From the NCBI GenBank assembly GCA_037893245.1, contig JBAIAA010000117.1, positions 3,720,001 through 3,784,000 of the forward strand: a stretch of 64,000 nucleotides of DNA, read 5' to 3'. This stretch comes from Crossaster papposus (taxonomy: Eukaryota; Echinodermata; Asteroidea; Velatida; Solasteridae). The notes below the pieces were generated by a model, which saw nothing but the letters and a program-made list of their open reading frames with translations, searched no databases and was not told where the DNA came from. This document shows, in pieces, positions 25,046 to 36,510 of this stretch. A program made the position numbers and the translations under genes. The number at the start of each line of letters is the position of its first letter. Positions within the stretch are counted from its first letter, which is position 1.

Positions 25046-25110
25046 GAGGGCGCTGCAGCGAGCGCTCTTTACTTTATTAGCACATATCCTATGCGCGCGG
25101 ATATGCCGTG
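25046..25110 (-). repeat. Right terminal inverted repeat of the island
   Basis: Read inward from 25,110 on the minus strand: CACGGC at the tip, TAATAAAGT at 25,079-25,071 and GCGCCCTC at 25,053-25,046, the same words in the same order as at the left end. It is 30 bp longer than its partner. Confidence 0.65.
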
Positions 25111-25114
25111 CTTA
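25111..25114. repeat. Right target-site duplication CTTA
   Basis: CTTA immediately follows GCCGTG and continues into GAGCTCTCACTTTGCTGAG, the continuation of the interrupted satellite monomer. Confidence 0.85.
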
Positions 25115-27379
25115 GAGCTCTCACTTTGCTGAGCAGAATAGTGAGTGTTCCCATTACAGTGTTACCGAGAGCAGTCACTCTGCTGAGCAGAATAGTGAGT
25201 GTTTCCATCACAGTGCGACTGTGAGAGCATTCACTGTGCAGAGCAGAATAGTGAGTGTTCCCATCACAGTGTGACTGAGAGCTGTCAGTGTGCTGAGCAG
25301 AATAGTGAGTGTTCACATCACTGTGTGACTGAGAGCAGTCACTGTGCTGAGCAGAATAGTGAGTGTTCCCATCACAGTGTGACTGAGAGCAGTCACTTGG
25401 CTGATCAGAATAGTGAGTGTTTTCTTTACAATGTGACTGTGAGAGCAGTCACTGTGCTGAGCAGATTAGTGAGTGTTCCAATCACAGTATGGCTAAGAGC
25501 AGTCACTGTGCTGAGCAGAATAGTGAGTGTTCCCATCACAGTGTGACTGAAACAGTCACTGTGCTGAGCAGAATAGTGAATGTTCCCGCCACAGTGTGAC
25601 TGAGAGCAGTCACTGTGCTGAGCAGAACAGTGAGTGTTCCCATCACAGTGTAACCGAGAGCTCTCACTGTGCTATGCAGCAGAGTGAGTGTTCCCATCAC
25701 AGTGTGACTGAGAGCAGTCACTATGCTGAGCAGAATAGTAATTGTTTCCATCACAGTGTAACTGAGAGCTGTCATTGTACTGAGCAGAATAGTGGGTGTT
25801 CCCATCACAGTGTTACTGAGAGCAGTCACTGTGCTGAGCAGAATAGTGAGTGTTCCCATCACAGTGTGACTTTGAGAGCATTCACTGTCCAGAGCAGAAT
25901 AGTGAGTGTGACTTTGAGAGCAGTCACTGTGCTGGGCAGAATAGTGAGTGTTCTTATCACAGTGTGACTGAGAGCAGTCAATGTGCTGAACAGAATAGTG
26001 AGTGTTCCCATCACAGTGTGACTTAGAGCAGTCACTGTGCTGAGCAGAATAGTGAGTGTTCATATCACAATGCGACTGTGAGAACAGTCACTGTGCAGAG
26101 CAGAATAGTGAGTGTTCCCATCACAGCTGTGACTAAGAGCTGTCACTGTGCTGAGCAGAATAGTGAGTGTTCACATCACTGTGTGACTGAGAGCAGTCAC
26201 TGTGCAGAGCAGAATAGTGAGTGTTCCCATCACAGTGTGACTGAGAGCTGTCAGTGTGCTGAGCAGAATAGTGAGTGTTCACATCACTGTGTGACTGAGA
26301 GCAGTCACTGTGCTGAGCAGAATAGTGAGTGTTCCCATCACAGTGTGACTGAGAGCAGTCACTTGGCTGATCAGAATAGTGAGTGTTTTCTTTACAGTGT
26401 GACTGTGAGAGCAGTCACTGTGCTGAGCAGAATAGTGAGTGTTCCAATCACAGTATGGCTAAAAGCAGTCACTGTGCTGAGCAGAATAGTGAGTGTTCCC
26501 ATCACAGTGTGACTGAAACAGTCACTGTGCTGAGCTGAATAGTGAATGTTCCCGCCACAGTGTGACTGAGAGCAGTCACTGTGCTGAGCAGAATAGTGAG
26601 TGTTGCCATCACAGTGTGACTGCGAGAGCATTCACTGTGCAGAGCAGAATAGTGAGTGTTCACATCACAGTGTAACTGAGAGCTGTCACTGTGCTGAGCA
26701 GAATAGTGAGTGTTGCCACCACAGTGTGACTGTGAAAGCAGTCACTGTGCTGAGCAGAATAGTAAGTGTTTCCATCACAGTGTGACTGAGAGCTGTCAAT
26801 GTGCTGAGCAGAATAGTGGGTGTTCCCATCACAGTGTGACTTAGAGCTCTCACTTTGCTGAGCAGAATAGTGAGTGTTCCCATTACAGTGTTACCGAGAG
26901 CAGTCACTCTGCTGAGCAGAATAGTGAGTGTTTCCATCACAGTGCGACTGTGAGAGCATTCACTGTGCAGAGCAGAATAGTGAGTGTTCCCATCACAGTG
27001 TGACTGAGAGCTGTCAGAGTGCTGAGCAGAATAGTGAGTGTTCCCATCACAGCTGTGACTAAGAGCTGTCACTGTGCTGAGCAGAATAGTGAGTGTTCAC
27101 ATCACTGTGTGACTGAGAGCAGTCACTGTGCTGAGCAGAATAGTGAGTGTTCCCATCACAGTGTGACCGAGAGCTGTCAATATGCTGAGCAGAATAGTTA
27201 GTGTTCACATCACAGTGTGACCGAGAGCTCTCACTGTGCTGAGCAGAATAGTGAGTGTTCCCATCACAGTGTGACTGAGAGCAGTCACTGTGCTGAGCAA
27301 AATAGTGAGTGTTCCCATCACAGTGTGACTGAGAGCTGTCAATATGCTGAGGAGAATAGTTAGTGTTCACATCACAGTG

Positions 27380-30300
27380 TGACCGAGAGCTCTCACTGTG
27401 CTGAGCAGAATAGTGAGTGTTCCCATCACAGTGTGACTGAGAGCAGTCACTTGGCTGATCAGAATAGTGAGTGTTTTCTTTACAGTGTGACTGTGAGAGC
27501 AGTCACTGTGCTGAGCAGAATAGTGAGTGTTCCAATCACAGTATGGCTAAGAGCTGTCACTGTGCTGAGCAGAATAGTGAGTGTTCACATCACTGTGTGA
27601 CTGAGAGCAGTCACTGTGCTGAGTTGAATAGTGAATGTTCCCGCCACAGTGTGACTGAGAGCAGTCACTGTGCTGAGCAGAATAGTGAGTGTTCCCATCA
27701 CAGTGTGACTGCGAGAGCATTCACTGTGCAGAGCAGAATAGTTAGTGTTCACATCACAGTGTGACCGAGAGCTCTCACTGTGCTGAGCAGAATAGTGAGT
27801 GTTCCCATCACTGTGTGACTGAGAGCAGTCACTGTGCTGAGCAGAATAGTGAGTGTTCCCATCACAGTGTGACTGAGAGCAGTCATTGTGCTGAGCAGAA
27901 TAGTGAGTGTTCCCATCACAGTGTGACCGAGAGCTGTCAATATGCTGAGCAGAATAGTTAGTGTTCACATCACAGTGTGACCGAGAGCTCTCACTGTGCT
28001 GAGCAGAATAGTGAGTGTTCCCATCACAGTGTGACTGAGAGCAGTCACTGTGCTGAGCAGATTAGTGAGTGTTTCCATCACAGTGCGACTGTGAGAGCAT
28101 TCAATGTGCAGAGCAGAATAGTGAGTGTTCCCATCACAGTGTGACTGAAACAGTCACTGTGCTGAGCAGAATAGTGAATGTTCCCGCCACAGTGTGACTG
28201 AGAGCAGTCACTGTGCTGAGCAGAACAGTGAGTGTTCCCATCACAGTGTGACCGAGAGCTCTCACTGTGCTGAGCAGCAGAGTGAGTGTTCCCATCACAG
28301 TGTGACTGAGAGCAGTCACTGTGCTGAGCAAAATAGTGAGTGTTCCCATCACAGTGTGACTTTGAGAGCATTCACTGTCCAGAGCAGAATAGTGAGTGTG
28401 ACTTTGAGAGCAGTCACTGTGCTGGGCAGAATAGTGAGTGTTCTTATCACAGTGTGACTGAGAGCAGTCAATGTGCTGAACAGAATAGTGAGTGTTCCCA
28501 TCACAGTGTGACTTAGAGCAGTCACTGTGCTGAGCAGAATAGTGAGTGTTCCTATCACAATGCGACTGTGAGAGCAGTCACTGTGCAGAGCAGAATAGTG
28601 AGTGTTCCCATCACAGCTGTGACTGAGAGCTGTCAGTGTGCTGAGCAGAATAGTGAGTGTTCACATCACTGTGTGACTGAGAGCAGTCACTGTGCTGAGC
28701 AGAATAGTGAGTGTTCCCATCACAGTGTGACTGCGAGAGCATTCACTGTGCAGAGCAGAATAGTGAGTGTTCACATCACAGTGTAACTGAGAGCTGTCAC
28801 TGTGCTGAGCAGAATAGTGAGTGTTCCCACCACAGTGTGACTGTGAAAGCAGTCACTGTGCTGAGCAGAATAGTAAGTGTTTCCATCACAGTGTGACTGA
28901 GAGCTGTCAATGTGCTGAGCAGAATAGTGGGTGTTCCCATCACAGTGTGACTTAGAGCTCTCACTTTGCTGAGCAGAATAGTGAGTGTTCCCATTACAGT
29001 GTTACCGAGAGCAGTCACTCTGCTGAGCAGAATAGTGAGTGTTTCCATCACAGTGCGACTGTGAGAGCATTCACTGTGCAGAGCAGAATAGTGAGTGTTC
29101 CCATCACAGTGTGACTGAGAGCTGTCAGTGTGCTGAGCAGAATAGTGAGTGTTCACATCACTGTGTGACTGAGAGCAGTCACTGTGCTGAGCAGAATAGT
29201 GAGTGTTCCCATCACAGTGTGACTGAGAGCAGTCACTTGGCTGATCAGAATAGTGAGTGTTTTCTTTACAATGTGACTGTGAGAGCAGTCACTGTGCTGA
29301 GCAGATTAGTGAGTGTTCCAATCACAGTATGGCTAAGAGCAGTCACTGTGCTGAGCAGAATAGTGAGTGTTCCCATCACAGTGTGACTGAAACAGTCACT
29401 GTGCTGAGCAGAATAGTGAATGTTCCCGCCACAGTGTGACTGAGAGCAGTCACTGTGCTGAGCAGAACAGTAAGTGTTCCCATCACAGTGTAACCGAGAG
29501 CTCTCACTGTGCTGAGCAGAATAGTGAGTGTTCCCATCACAGTGTGACTGAGAGCAGTCACTTGGCTGATCAGAATAGTGAGTGTTTTCTTTACAGTGTG
29601 AATGTGAGAGCAGTCACTGTGCTGAGCAGAATAGTGAGTGTTCCAATCACAGTATGGCTAAGAGCTGTCACTGTGCTGAGCAGAATAGTGAGTGTTCACA
29701 TCACTGTGTGACTGAGAGCAGTCACTGTGCTGAGCAGAATAGTGAGTGTTCCCATCACAGTGTGACTGAGAGCAGTCACTTGGCTGATCAGAATAGTGAG
29801 TGTTTTCTTTACAATGTGACTGTGAGAGCAGTCACTGTGCTGAGCAGATTAGTGAGTGTTCCAATCACAGTATGGCTAAGAGCAGTCACTGTGCTGAGCA
29901 GAATAGTGAGTGTTCCCATCACAGTGTGACTGAAACAGTCACTGTGCTGAGCAGAATAGTGAATGTTCCCGCCACAGTGTGACTGAGAGCAGTCACTGTG
30001 CTGAGCAGAACAGTGAGTGTTCCCATCACAGTGTAACCGAGAGCTCTCACTGTGCTGAGCAGAATAGTGAGTGTTCCCATCACAGTGTGACTGAGAGCAG
30101 TCACTTGGCTGATCAGAATAGTGAGTGTTTTCTTTACAGTGTGACTGTGAGAGCAGTCACTGTGCTGAGCAGAATAGTGAGTGTTCCAATCACAGTATGG
30201 CTAAGAGCTGTCACTGTGCTGAGCAGAATAGTGAGTGTTCACATCACTGTGTGACTGAGAGCAGTCACTGTGCTGAGTTGAATAGTGAATGTTCCCGCCA

Positions 30301-32070
30301 CAGTGTGACTGAGAGCAGTCACTGTGCTGAGCAGAATAGTGAGTGTTCCCATCACAGTGTGACTGCGAGAGCATTCACTGTGCAGAGCAGAATAGTTAGT
30401 GTTCACATCACAGTGTGACCGAGAGCTCTCACTGTGCTGAGCAGAATAGTGAGTGTTCCCATCACTGTGTGACTGAGAGCAGTCACTGTGCTGAGCAGAA
30501 TAGTGAGTGTTCCCATCACAGTGTGACTGAGAGCAGTCATTGTGCTGAGCAGAATAGTGAGTGTTCCCATCACAGTGTGACCGAGAGCTGTCAATATGCT
30601 GAGCAGAATAGTTAGTGTTCACATCACAGTGTGACCGAGAGCTCTCACTGTGCTGAGCAGAATAGTGAGTGTTCCCATCACAGTGTGACTGAGAGCAGTC
30701 ACTGTGCTGAGCAGATTAGTGAGTGTTTCCATCACAGTGCGACTGTGAGAGCATTCAATGTGCAGAGCAGAATAGTGAGTGTTCCCATCACAGTGTGACT
30801 GAAACAGTCACTGTGCTGAGCAGAATAGTGAATGTTCCCGCCACAGTGTGACTGAGAGCAGTCACTGTGCTGAGCAGAACAGTGAGTGTTCCCATCACAG
30901 TGTGACCGAGAGCTCTCACTGTGCTGAGCAGCAGAGTGAGTGTTCCCATCACAGTGTGACTGAGAGCAGTCACTGTGCTGAGCAAAATAGTGAGTGTTCC
31001 CATCACAGTGTGACTTTGAGAGCATTCACTGTCCAGAGCAGAATAGTGAGTGTGACTTTGAGAGCAGTCACTGTGCTGGGCAGAATAGTGAGTGTTCTTA
31101 TCACAGTGTGACTGAGAGCAGTCAATGTGCTGAACAGAATAGTGAGTGTTCCCATCACAGTGTGACTTAGAGCAGTCACTGTGCTGAGCAGAATAGTGAG
31201 TGTTCCTATCACAATGCGACTGTGAGAGCAGTCACTGTGCAGAGCAGAATAGTGAGTGTTCCCATCACAGCTGTGACTGAGAGCTGTCAGTGTGCTGAGC
31301 AGAATAGTGAGTGTTCACATCACTGTGTGACTGAGAGCAGTCACTGTGCTGAGCAGAATAGTGAGTGTTTCCATCACAGTGTGACTGCGAGAGCATTCAC
31401 TGTGCAGAGCAGAATAGTGAGTGTTCACATCACAGTGTAACTGAGAGCTGTCACTGTGCTGAGCAGAATAGTGAGTGTTCCCACCACAGTGTGACTGTGA
31501 AAGCAGTCACTGTGCTAAGCAGAATAGTAAGTGTTTCCATCACAGTGTGACTGAGAGCTGTCAATGTGCTGAGCAGAATAGTGGGTGTTCCCATCACAGT
31601 GTGACTTAGAGCTCTCACTTTGCTGAGCAGAATAGTGAGTGTTCCCATTACAGTGTTACCGAGAGCAGTCACTCTGCTGAGCAGAATAGTGAGTGTTTCC
31701 ATCACAGTGCGACTGTGAGAGCATTCACTGTGCAGAGCAGAATAGTGAGTGTTCCCATCACAGTGTGACTGAGAGCTGTCAGTGTGCTGAGCAGAATAGT
31801 GAGTGTTCACATCACTGTGTGACTGAGAGCAGTCACTGTGCTGAGCAGAATAGTGAGTGTTCCCATCACAGTGTGACTGAGAGCAGTCACTTGGCTGATC
31901 AGAATAGTGAGTGTTTTCTTTACAATGTGACTGTGAGAGCAGTCACTGTGCTGAGCAGATTAGTGAGTGTTCCAATCACAGTATGGCTAAGAGCAGTCAC
32001 TGTGCTGAGCAGAATAGTGAGTGTTCCCATCACAGTGTGACTGAAACAGTCACTGTGCTGAGCAGAATAG
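27380..32070. repeat. Tandem pair of a 2,654-bp higher-order unit
   Basis: Positions 27,471, 27,749, 28,078, 28,797 and 29,039 recur at 30,125, 30,403, 30,732, 31,451 and 31,693, a constant 2,654-bp shift. Inside it, about 29,257-29,580 recurs 543 bp downstream (29,257/29,800; 29,436/29,979), a smaller nested duplication. Ends are approximate. Confidence 0.75.
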
Positions 32071-35000
32071 TGAATGTTCCCGCCACAGTGTGACTGAGAG
32101 CAGTCACTGTGCTGAGCAGAACAGTGAGTGTTCCCATCACAGTGTAACCGAGAGCTCTCACTGTGCTATGCAGCAGAGTGAGTGTTCCCATCACAGTGTG
32201 ACTGAGAGCAGTCACTATGCTGAGCAGAATAGTAATTGTTTCCATCACAGTGTAACTGAGAGCTGTCATTGTACTGAGCAGAATAGTGGGTGTTCCCATC
32301 ACAGTGTTACTGAGAGCAGTCACTGTGCTGAGCAGAATAGTGAGTGTTCCCATCACAGTGTGACTTTGAGAGCATTCACTGTCCAGAGCAGAATAGTGAG
32401 TGTGACTTTGAGAGCAGTCACTGTGCTGGGCAGAATAGTGAGTGTTCTTATCACAGTGTGACTGAGAGCAGTCAATGTGCTGAACAGAATAGTGAGTGTT
32501 CCCATCACAGTGTGACTTAGAGCAGTCACTGTGCTGAGCAGAATAGTGAGTGTTCATATCACAATGCGACTGTGAGAGCAGTCACTGTGCAGAGCAGAAT
32601 AGTGAGTGTTCCCATCACAGCTGTGACTAAGAGCTGTCACTGTGCTGAGCAGAATAGTGAGTGTTCACATCACTGTGTGACTGAGAGCAGTCACTGTGCA
32701 GAGCAGAATAGTGAGTGTTCCCATCACAGTGTGACTGAGAGCTGTCAGTGTGCTGAGCAGAATAGTGAGTGTTCACATCACTGTGTGACTGAGAGCAGTC
32801 ACTGTGCTGAGCAGAATAGTGAGTGTTCCCATCACAGTGTGACTGAGAGCAGTCACTTGGCTGATCAGAATAGTGAGTGTTTTCTTTACAGTGTGACTGT
32901 GAGAGCAGTCACTGTGCTGAGCAGAATAGTGAGTGTTCCAATCACAGTATGGCTAAAAGCAGTCACTGTGCTGAGCAGAATAGTGAGTGTTCCCATCACA
33001 GTGTGACTGAAACAGTCACTGTGCTGAGCTGAATAGTGAATGTTCCCGCCACAGTGTGACTGAGAGCAGTCACTGTGCTGAGCAGAATAGTGAGTGTTCC
33101 CATCACAGTGTGACTGCGAGAGCATTCACTGTGCAGAGCAGAATAGTGAGTGTTCACATCACAGTGTAACTGAGAGCTGTCACTGTGCTGAGCAGAATAG
33201 TGAGTGTTGCCACCACAGTGTGACTGTGAAAGCAGTCACTGTGCTGAGCAGAATAGTAAGTGTTTCCATCACAGTGTGACTGAGAGCTGTCAATGTGCTG
33301 AGCAGAATAGTGGGTGTTCCCATCACAGTGTGACTTAGAGCTCTCACTTTGCTGAGCAGAATAGTGAGTGTTCCCATTACAGTGTTACCGAGAGCAGTCA
33401 CTCTGCTGAGCAGAATAGTGAGTGTTTCCATCACAGTGCGACTGTGAGAGCATTCACTGTGCAGAGCAGAATAGTGAGTGTTCCCATCACAGTGTGACTG
33501 AGAGCTGTCAGAGTGCTGAGCAGAATAGTGAGTGTTCCCATCACAGCTGTGACTAAGAGCTGTCACTGTGCTGAGCAGAATAGTGAGTGTTCACATCACT
33601 GTGTGACTGAGAGCAGTCACTGTGCTGAGCAGAATAGTGAGTGTTCCCATCACAGTGTGACCGAGAGCTGTCAATATGCTGAGCAGAATAGTTAGTGTTC
33701 ACATCACAGTGTGACCGAGAGCTCTCACTGTGCTGAGCAGAATAGTGAGTGTTCCCATCACAGTGTGACTGAGAGCTCTCACTGTGCTGAGCAGCAGAGT
33801 GAGTGTTCCCATCACAGTGTGACTGAGAGCAGTCACTGTGCTGAGCAAAATAGTGAGTGTTCCCATCACAGTGTGACTGAGAGCTGTCAATATGCTGAGG
33901 AGAATAGTTAGTGTTCACATCACAGTGTGACCGAGAGCTCTCACTGTGCTGAGCAGAATAGTGAGTGTTCCCATCACAGTGTGACTGAGAGAGCATTCAC
34001 TGTGCAGAGCAGAATAGTGAGTGTTCACATCACAGTGTAACTGAGAGCTGTCACTGTGCTGAGCAGAATAGTGAGTGTTCCCACCACAGTGTGACTGTGA
34101 AAGCAGTCACTGTGCTAAGCAGAATAGTAAGTGTTTCCATCACAGTGTGACTGAGAGCTGTCAATGTGCTGAGCAGAATAGTGGGTGTTCCCATCACAGT
34201 GTGACTTAGAGCTCTCACTTTGCTGAGCAGAATAGTGAGTGTTCCCATTACAGTGTTACCGAGAGCAGTCACTCTGCTGAGCAGAATAGTGAGTGTTTCC
34301 ATCACAGTGCGACTGTGAGAGCATTCACTGTGCAGAGCAGAATAGTGAGTGTTCCCATCACAGTGTGACTGAGAGCTGTCAGTGTGCTGAGCAGAATAGT
34401 GAGTGTTCACATCACTGTGTGACTGAGAGCAGTCACTGTGCTGAGCAGAATAGTGAGTGTTCCCATCACAGTGTGACTGAGAGCAGTCACTTGGCTGATC
34501 AGAATAGTGAGTGTTTTCTTTACAATGTGACTGTGAGAGCAGTCACTGTGCTGAGCAGATTAGTGAGTGTTCCAATCACAGTATGGCTAAGAGCAGTCAC
34601 TGTGCTGAGCAGAATAGTGAGTGTTCCCATCACAGTGTGACTGAAACAGTCACTGTGCTGAGCAGAATAGTGAATGTTCCCGCCACAGTGTGACTGAGAG
34701 CAGTCACTGTGCTGAGCAGAACAGTGAGTGTTCCCATCACAGTGTAACCGAGAGCTCTCACTGTGCTATGCAGCAGAGTGAGTGTTCCCATCACAGTGTG
34801 ACTGAGAGCAGTCACTATGCTGAGCAGAATAGTAATTGTTTCCATCACAGTGTAACTGAGAGCTGTCATTGTACTGAGCAGAATAGTGGGTGTTCCCATC
34901 ACAGTGTTACTGAGAGCAGTCACTGTGCTGAGCAGAATAGTGAGTGTTCCCATCACAGTGTGACTTTGAGAGCATTCACTGTCCAGAGCAGAATAGTGAG

Positions 35001-36510
35001 TGTGACTTTGAGAGCAGTCACTGTGCTGGGCAGAATAGTGAGTGTTCTTATCACAGTGTGACTGAGAGCAGTCAATGTGCTGAACAGAATAGTGAGTGTT
35101 CCCATCACAGTGTGACTTAGAGCAGTCACTGTGCTGAGCAGAATAGTGAGTGTTCATATCACAATGCGACTGTGAGAGCAGTCACTGTGCAGAGCAGAAT
35201 AGTGAGTGTTCCCATCACAGCTGTGACTAAGAGCTGTCACTGTGCTGAGCAGAATAGTGAGTGTTCACATCACTGTGTGACTGAGAGCAGTCACTGTGCA
35301 GAGCAGAATAGTGAGTGTTCCCATCACAGTGTGACTGAGAGCTGTCAGTGTGCTGAGCAGAATAGTGAGTGTTCACATCACTGTGTGACTGAGAGCAGTC
35401 ACTGTGCTGAGCAGAATAGTGAGTGTTCCCATCACAGTGTGACTGAGAGCAGTCACTTGGCTGATCAGAATAGTGAGTGTTTTCTTTACAGTGTGACTGT
35501 GAGAGCAGTCACTGTGCTGAGCAGAATAGTGAGTGTTCCAATCACAGTATGGCTAAAAGCAGTCACTGTGCTGAGCAGAATAGTGAGTGTTCCCATCACA
35601 GTGTGACTGAAACAGTCACTGTGCTGAGCTGAATAGTGAATGTTCCCGCCACAGTGTGACTGAGAGCAGTCACTGTGCTGAGCAGAATAGTGAGTGTTCC
35701 CATCACAGTGTGACTGCGAGAGCATTCACTGTGCAGAGCAGAATAGTGAGTGTTCACATCACAGTGTAACTGAGAGCTGTCACTGTGCTGAGCAGAATAG
35801 TGAGTGTTGCCACCACAGTGTGACTGTGAAAGCAGTCACTGTGCTGAGCAGAATAGTAAGTGTTTCCATCACAGTGTGACTGAGAGCTGTCAATGTGCTG
35901 AGCAGAATAGTGGGTGTTCCCATCACAGTGTGACTTAGAGCTCTCACTTTGCTGAGCAGAATAGTGAGTGTTCCCATTACAGTGTTACCGAGAGCAGTCA
36001 CTCTGCTGAGCAGAATAGTGAGTGTTTCCATCACAGTGCGACTGTGAGAGCATTCACTGTGCAGAGCAGAATAGTGAGTGTTCCCATCACAGTGTGACTG
36101 AGAGCTGTCAGAGTGCTGAGCAGAATAGTGAGTGTTCCCATCACAGCTGTGACTAAGAGCTGTCACTGTGCTGAGCAGAATAGTGAGTGTTCACATCACT
36201 GTGTGACTGAGAGCAGTCACTGTGCTGAGCAGAATAGTGAGTGTTCCCATCACAGTGTGACCGAGAGCTGTCAATATGCTGAGCAGAATAGTTAGTGTTC
36301 ACATCACAGTGTGACCGAGAGCTCTCACTGTGCTGAGCAGAATAGTGAGTGTTCCCATCACAGTGTGACTGAGAGCTCTCACTGTGCTGAGCAGCAGAGT
36401 GAGTGTTCCCATCACAGTGTGACTGAGAGCAGTCACTGTGCTGAGCAAAATAGTGAGTGTTCCCATCACAGTGTGACTGAGAGCTGTCAATATGCTGAGG
36501 AGAATAGTTA
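31600..36510. repeat. Tandem pair of a 2,600-bp higher-order unit
   Basis: Positions 31,693, 32,090, 32,572, 33,180 and 33,711 recur at 34,293, 34,690, 35,172, 35,780 and 36,311, a constant 2,600-bp shift. The first copy also matches the satellite just right of the island (25,199) at an offset of 6,494, giving a second uninterrupted version of the insertion site near 31,605. Confidence 0.75.

Larger units (their letters stand above)
21326..25110 (-). mobile_element. 3,785-bp DNA-transposon-like island carrying a RAG1-N-like gene
   Basis: A unique non-satellite segment begins CACGGCTG and ends ATGCCGTG, with exact CTTA duplications outside. The left flank matches 40,122-40,365 at an offset of 19,040 and the right flank matches from 40,362 on at an offset of 15,251. 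The difference, 3,789, equals the island length plus the 4-bp duplication. The terminal 35 bp (left) and 65 bp (right) share CACGGC, TAATAAAGT and GCGCCCTC in the same order. A 4-bp duplication with CAC termini resembles the Chapaev branch of the CMC superfamily. Transib and ProtoRAG elements duplicate 5 bp. No DDE transposase is seen, so the element is probably non-autonomous. The strand given is that of the main gene. Family assignment is uncertain. Confidence 0.85.

Noticed and set aside
21326-25110. Transib or ProtoRAG element
   Set aside because: The termini are CACGGC rather than CACTRTG-like, the target duplication is 4 bp rather than 5 bp, and no DDE core or RAG2-like Kelch gene is present. 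Kept only as a distant relationship through the RAG1-N domain.
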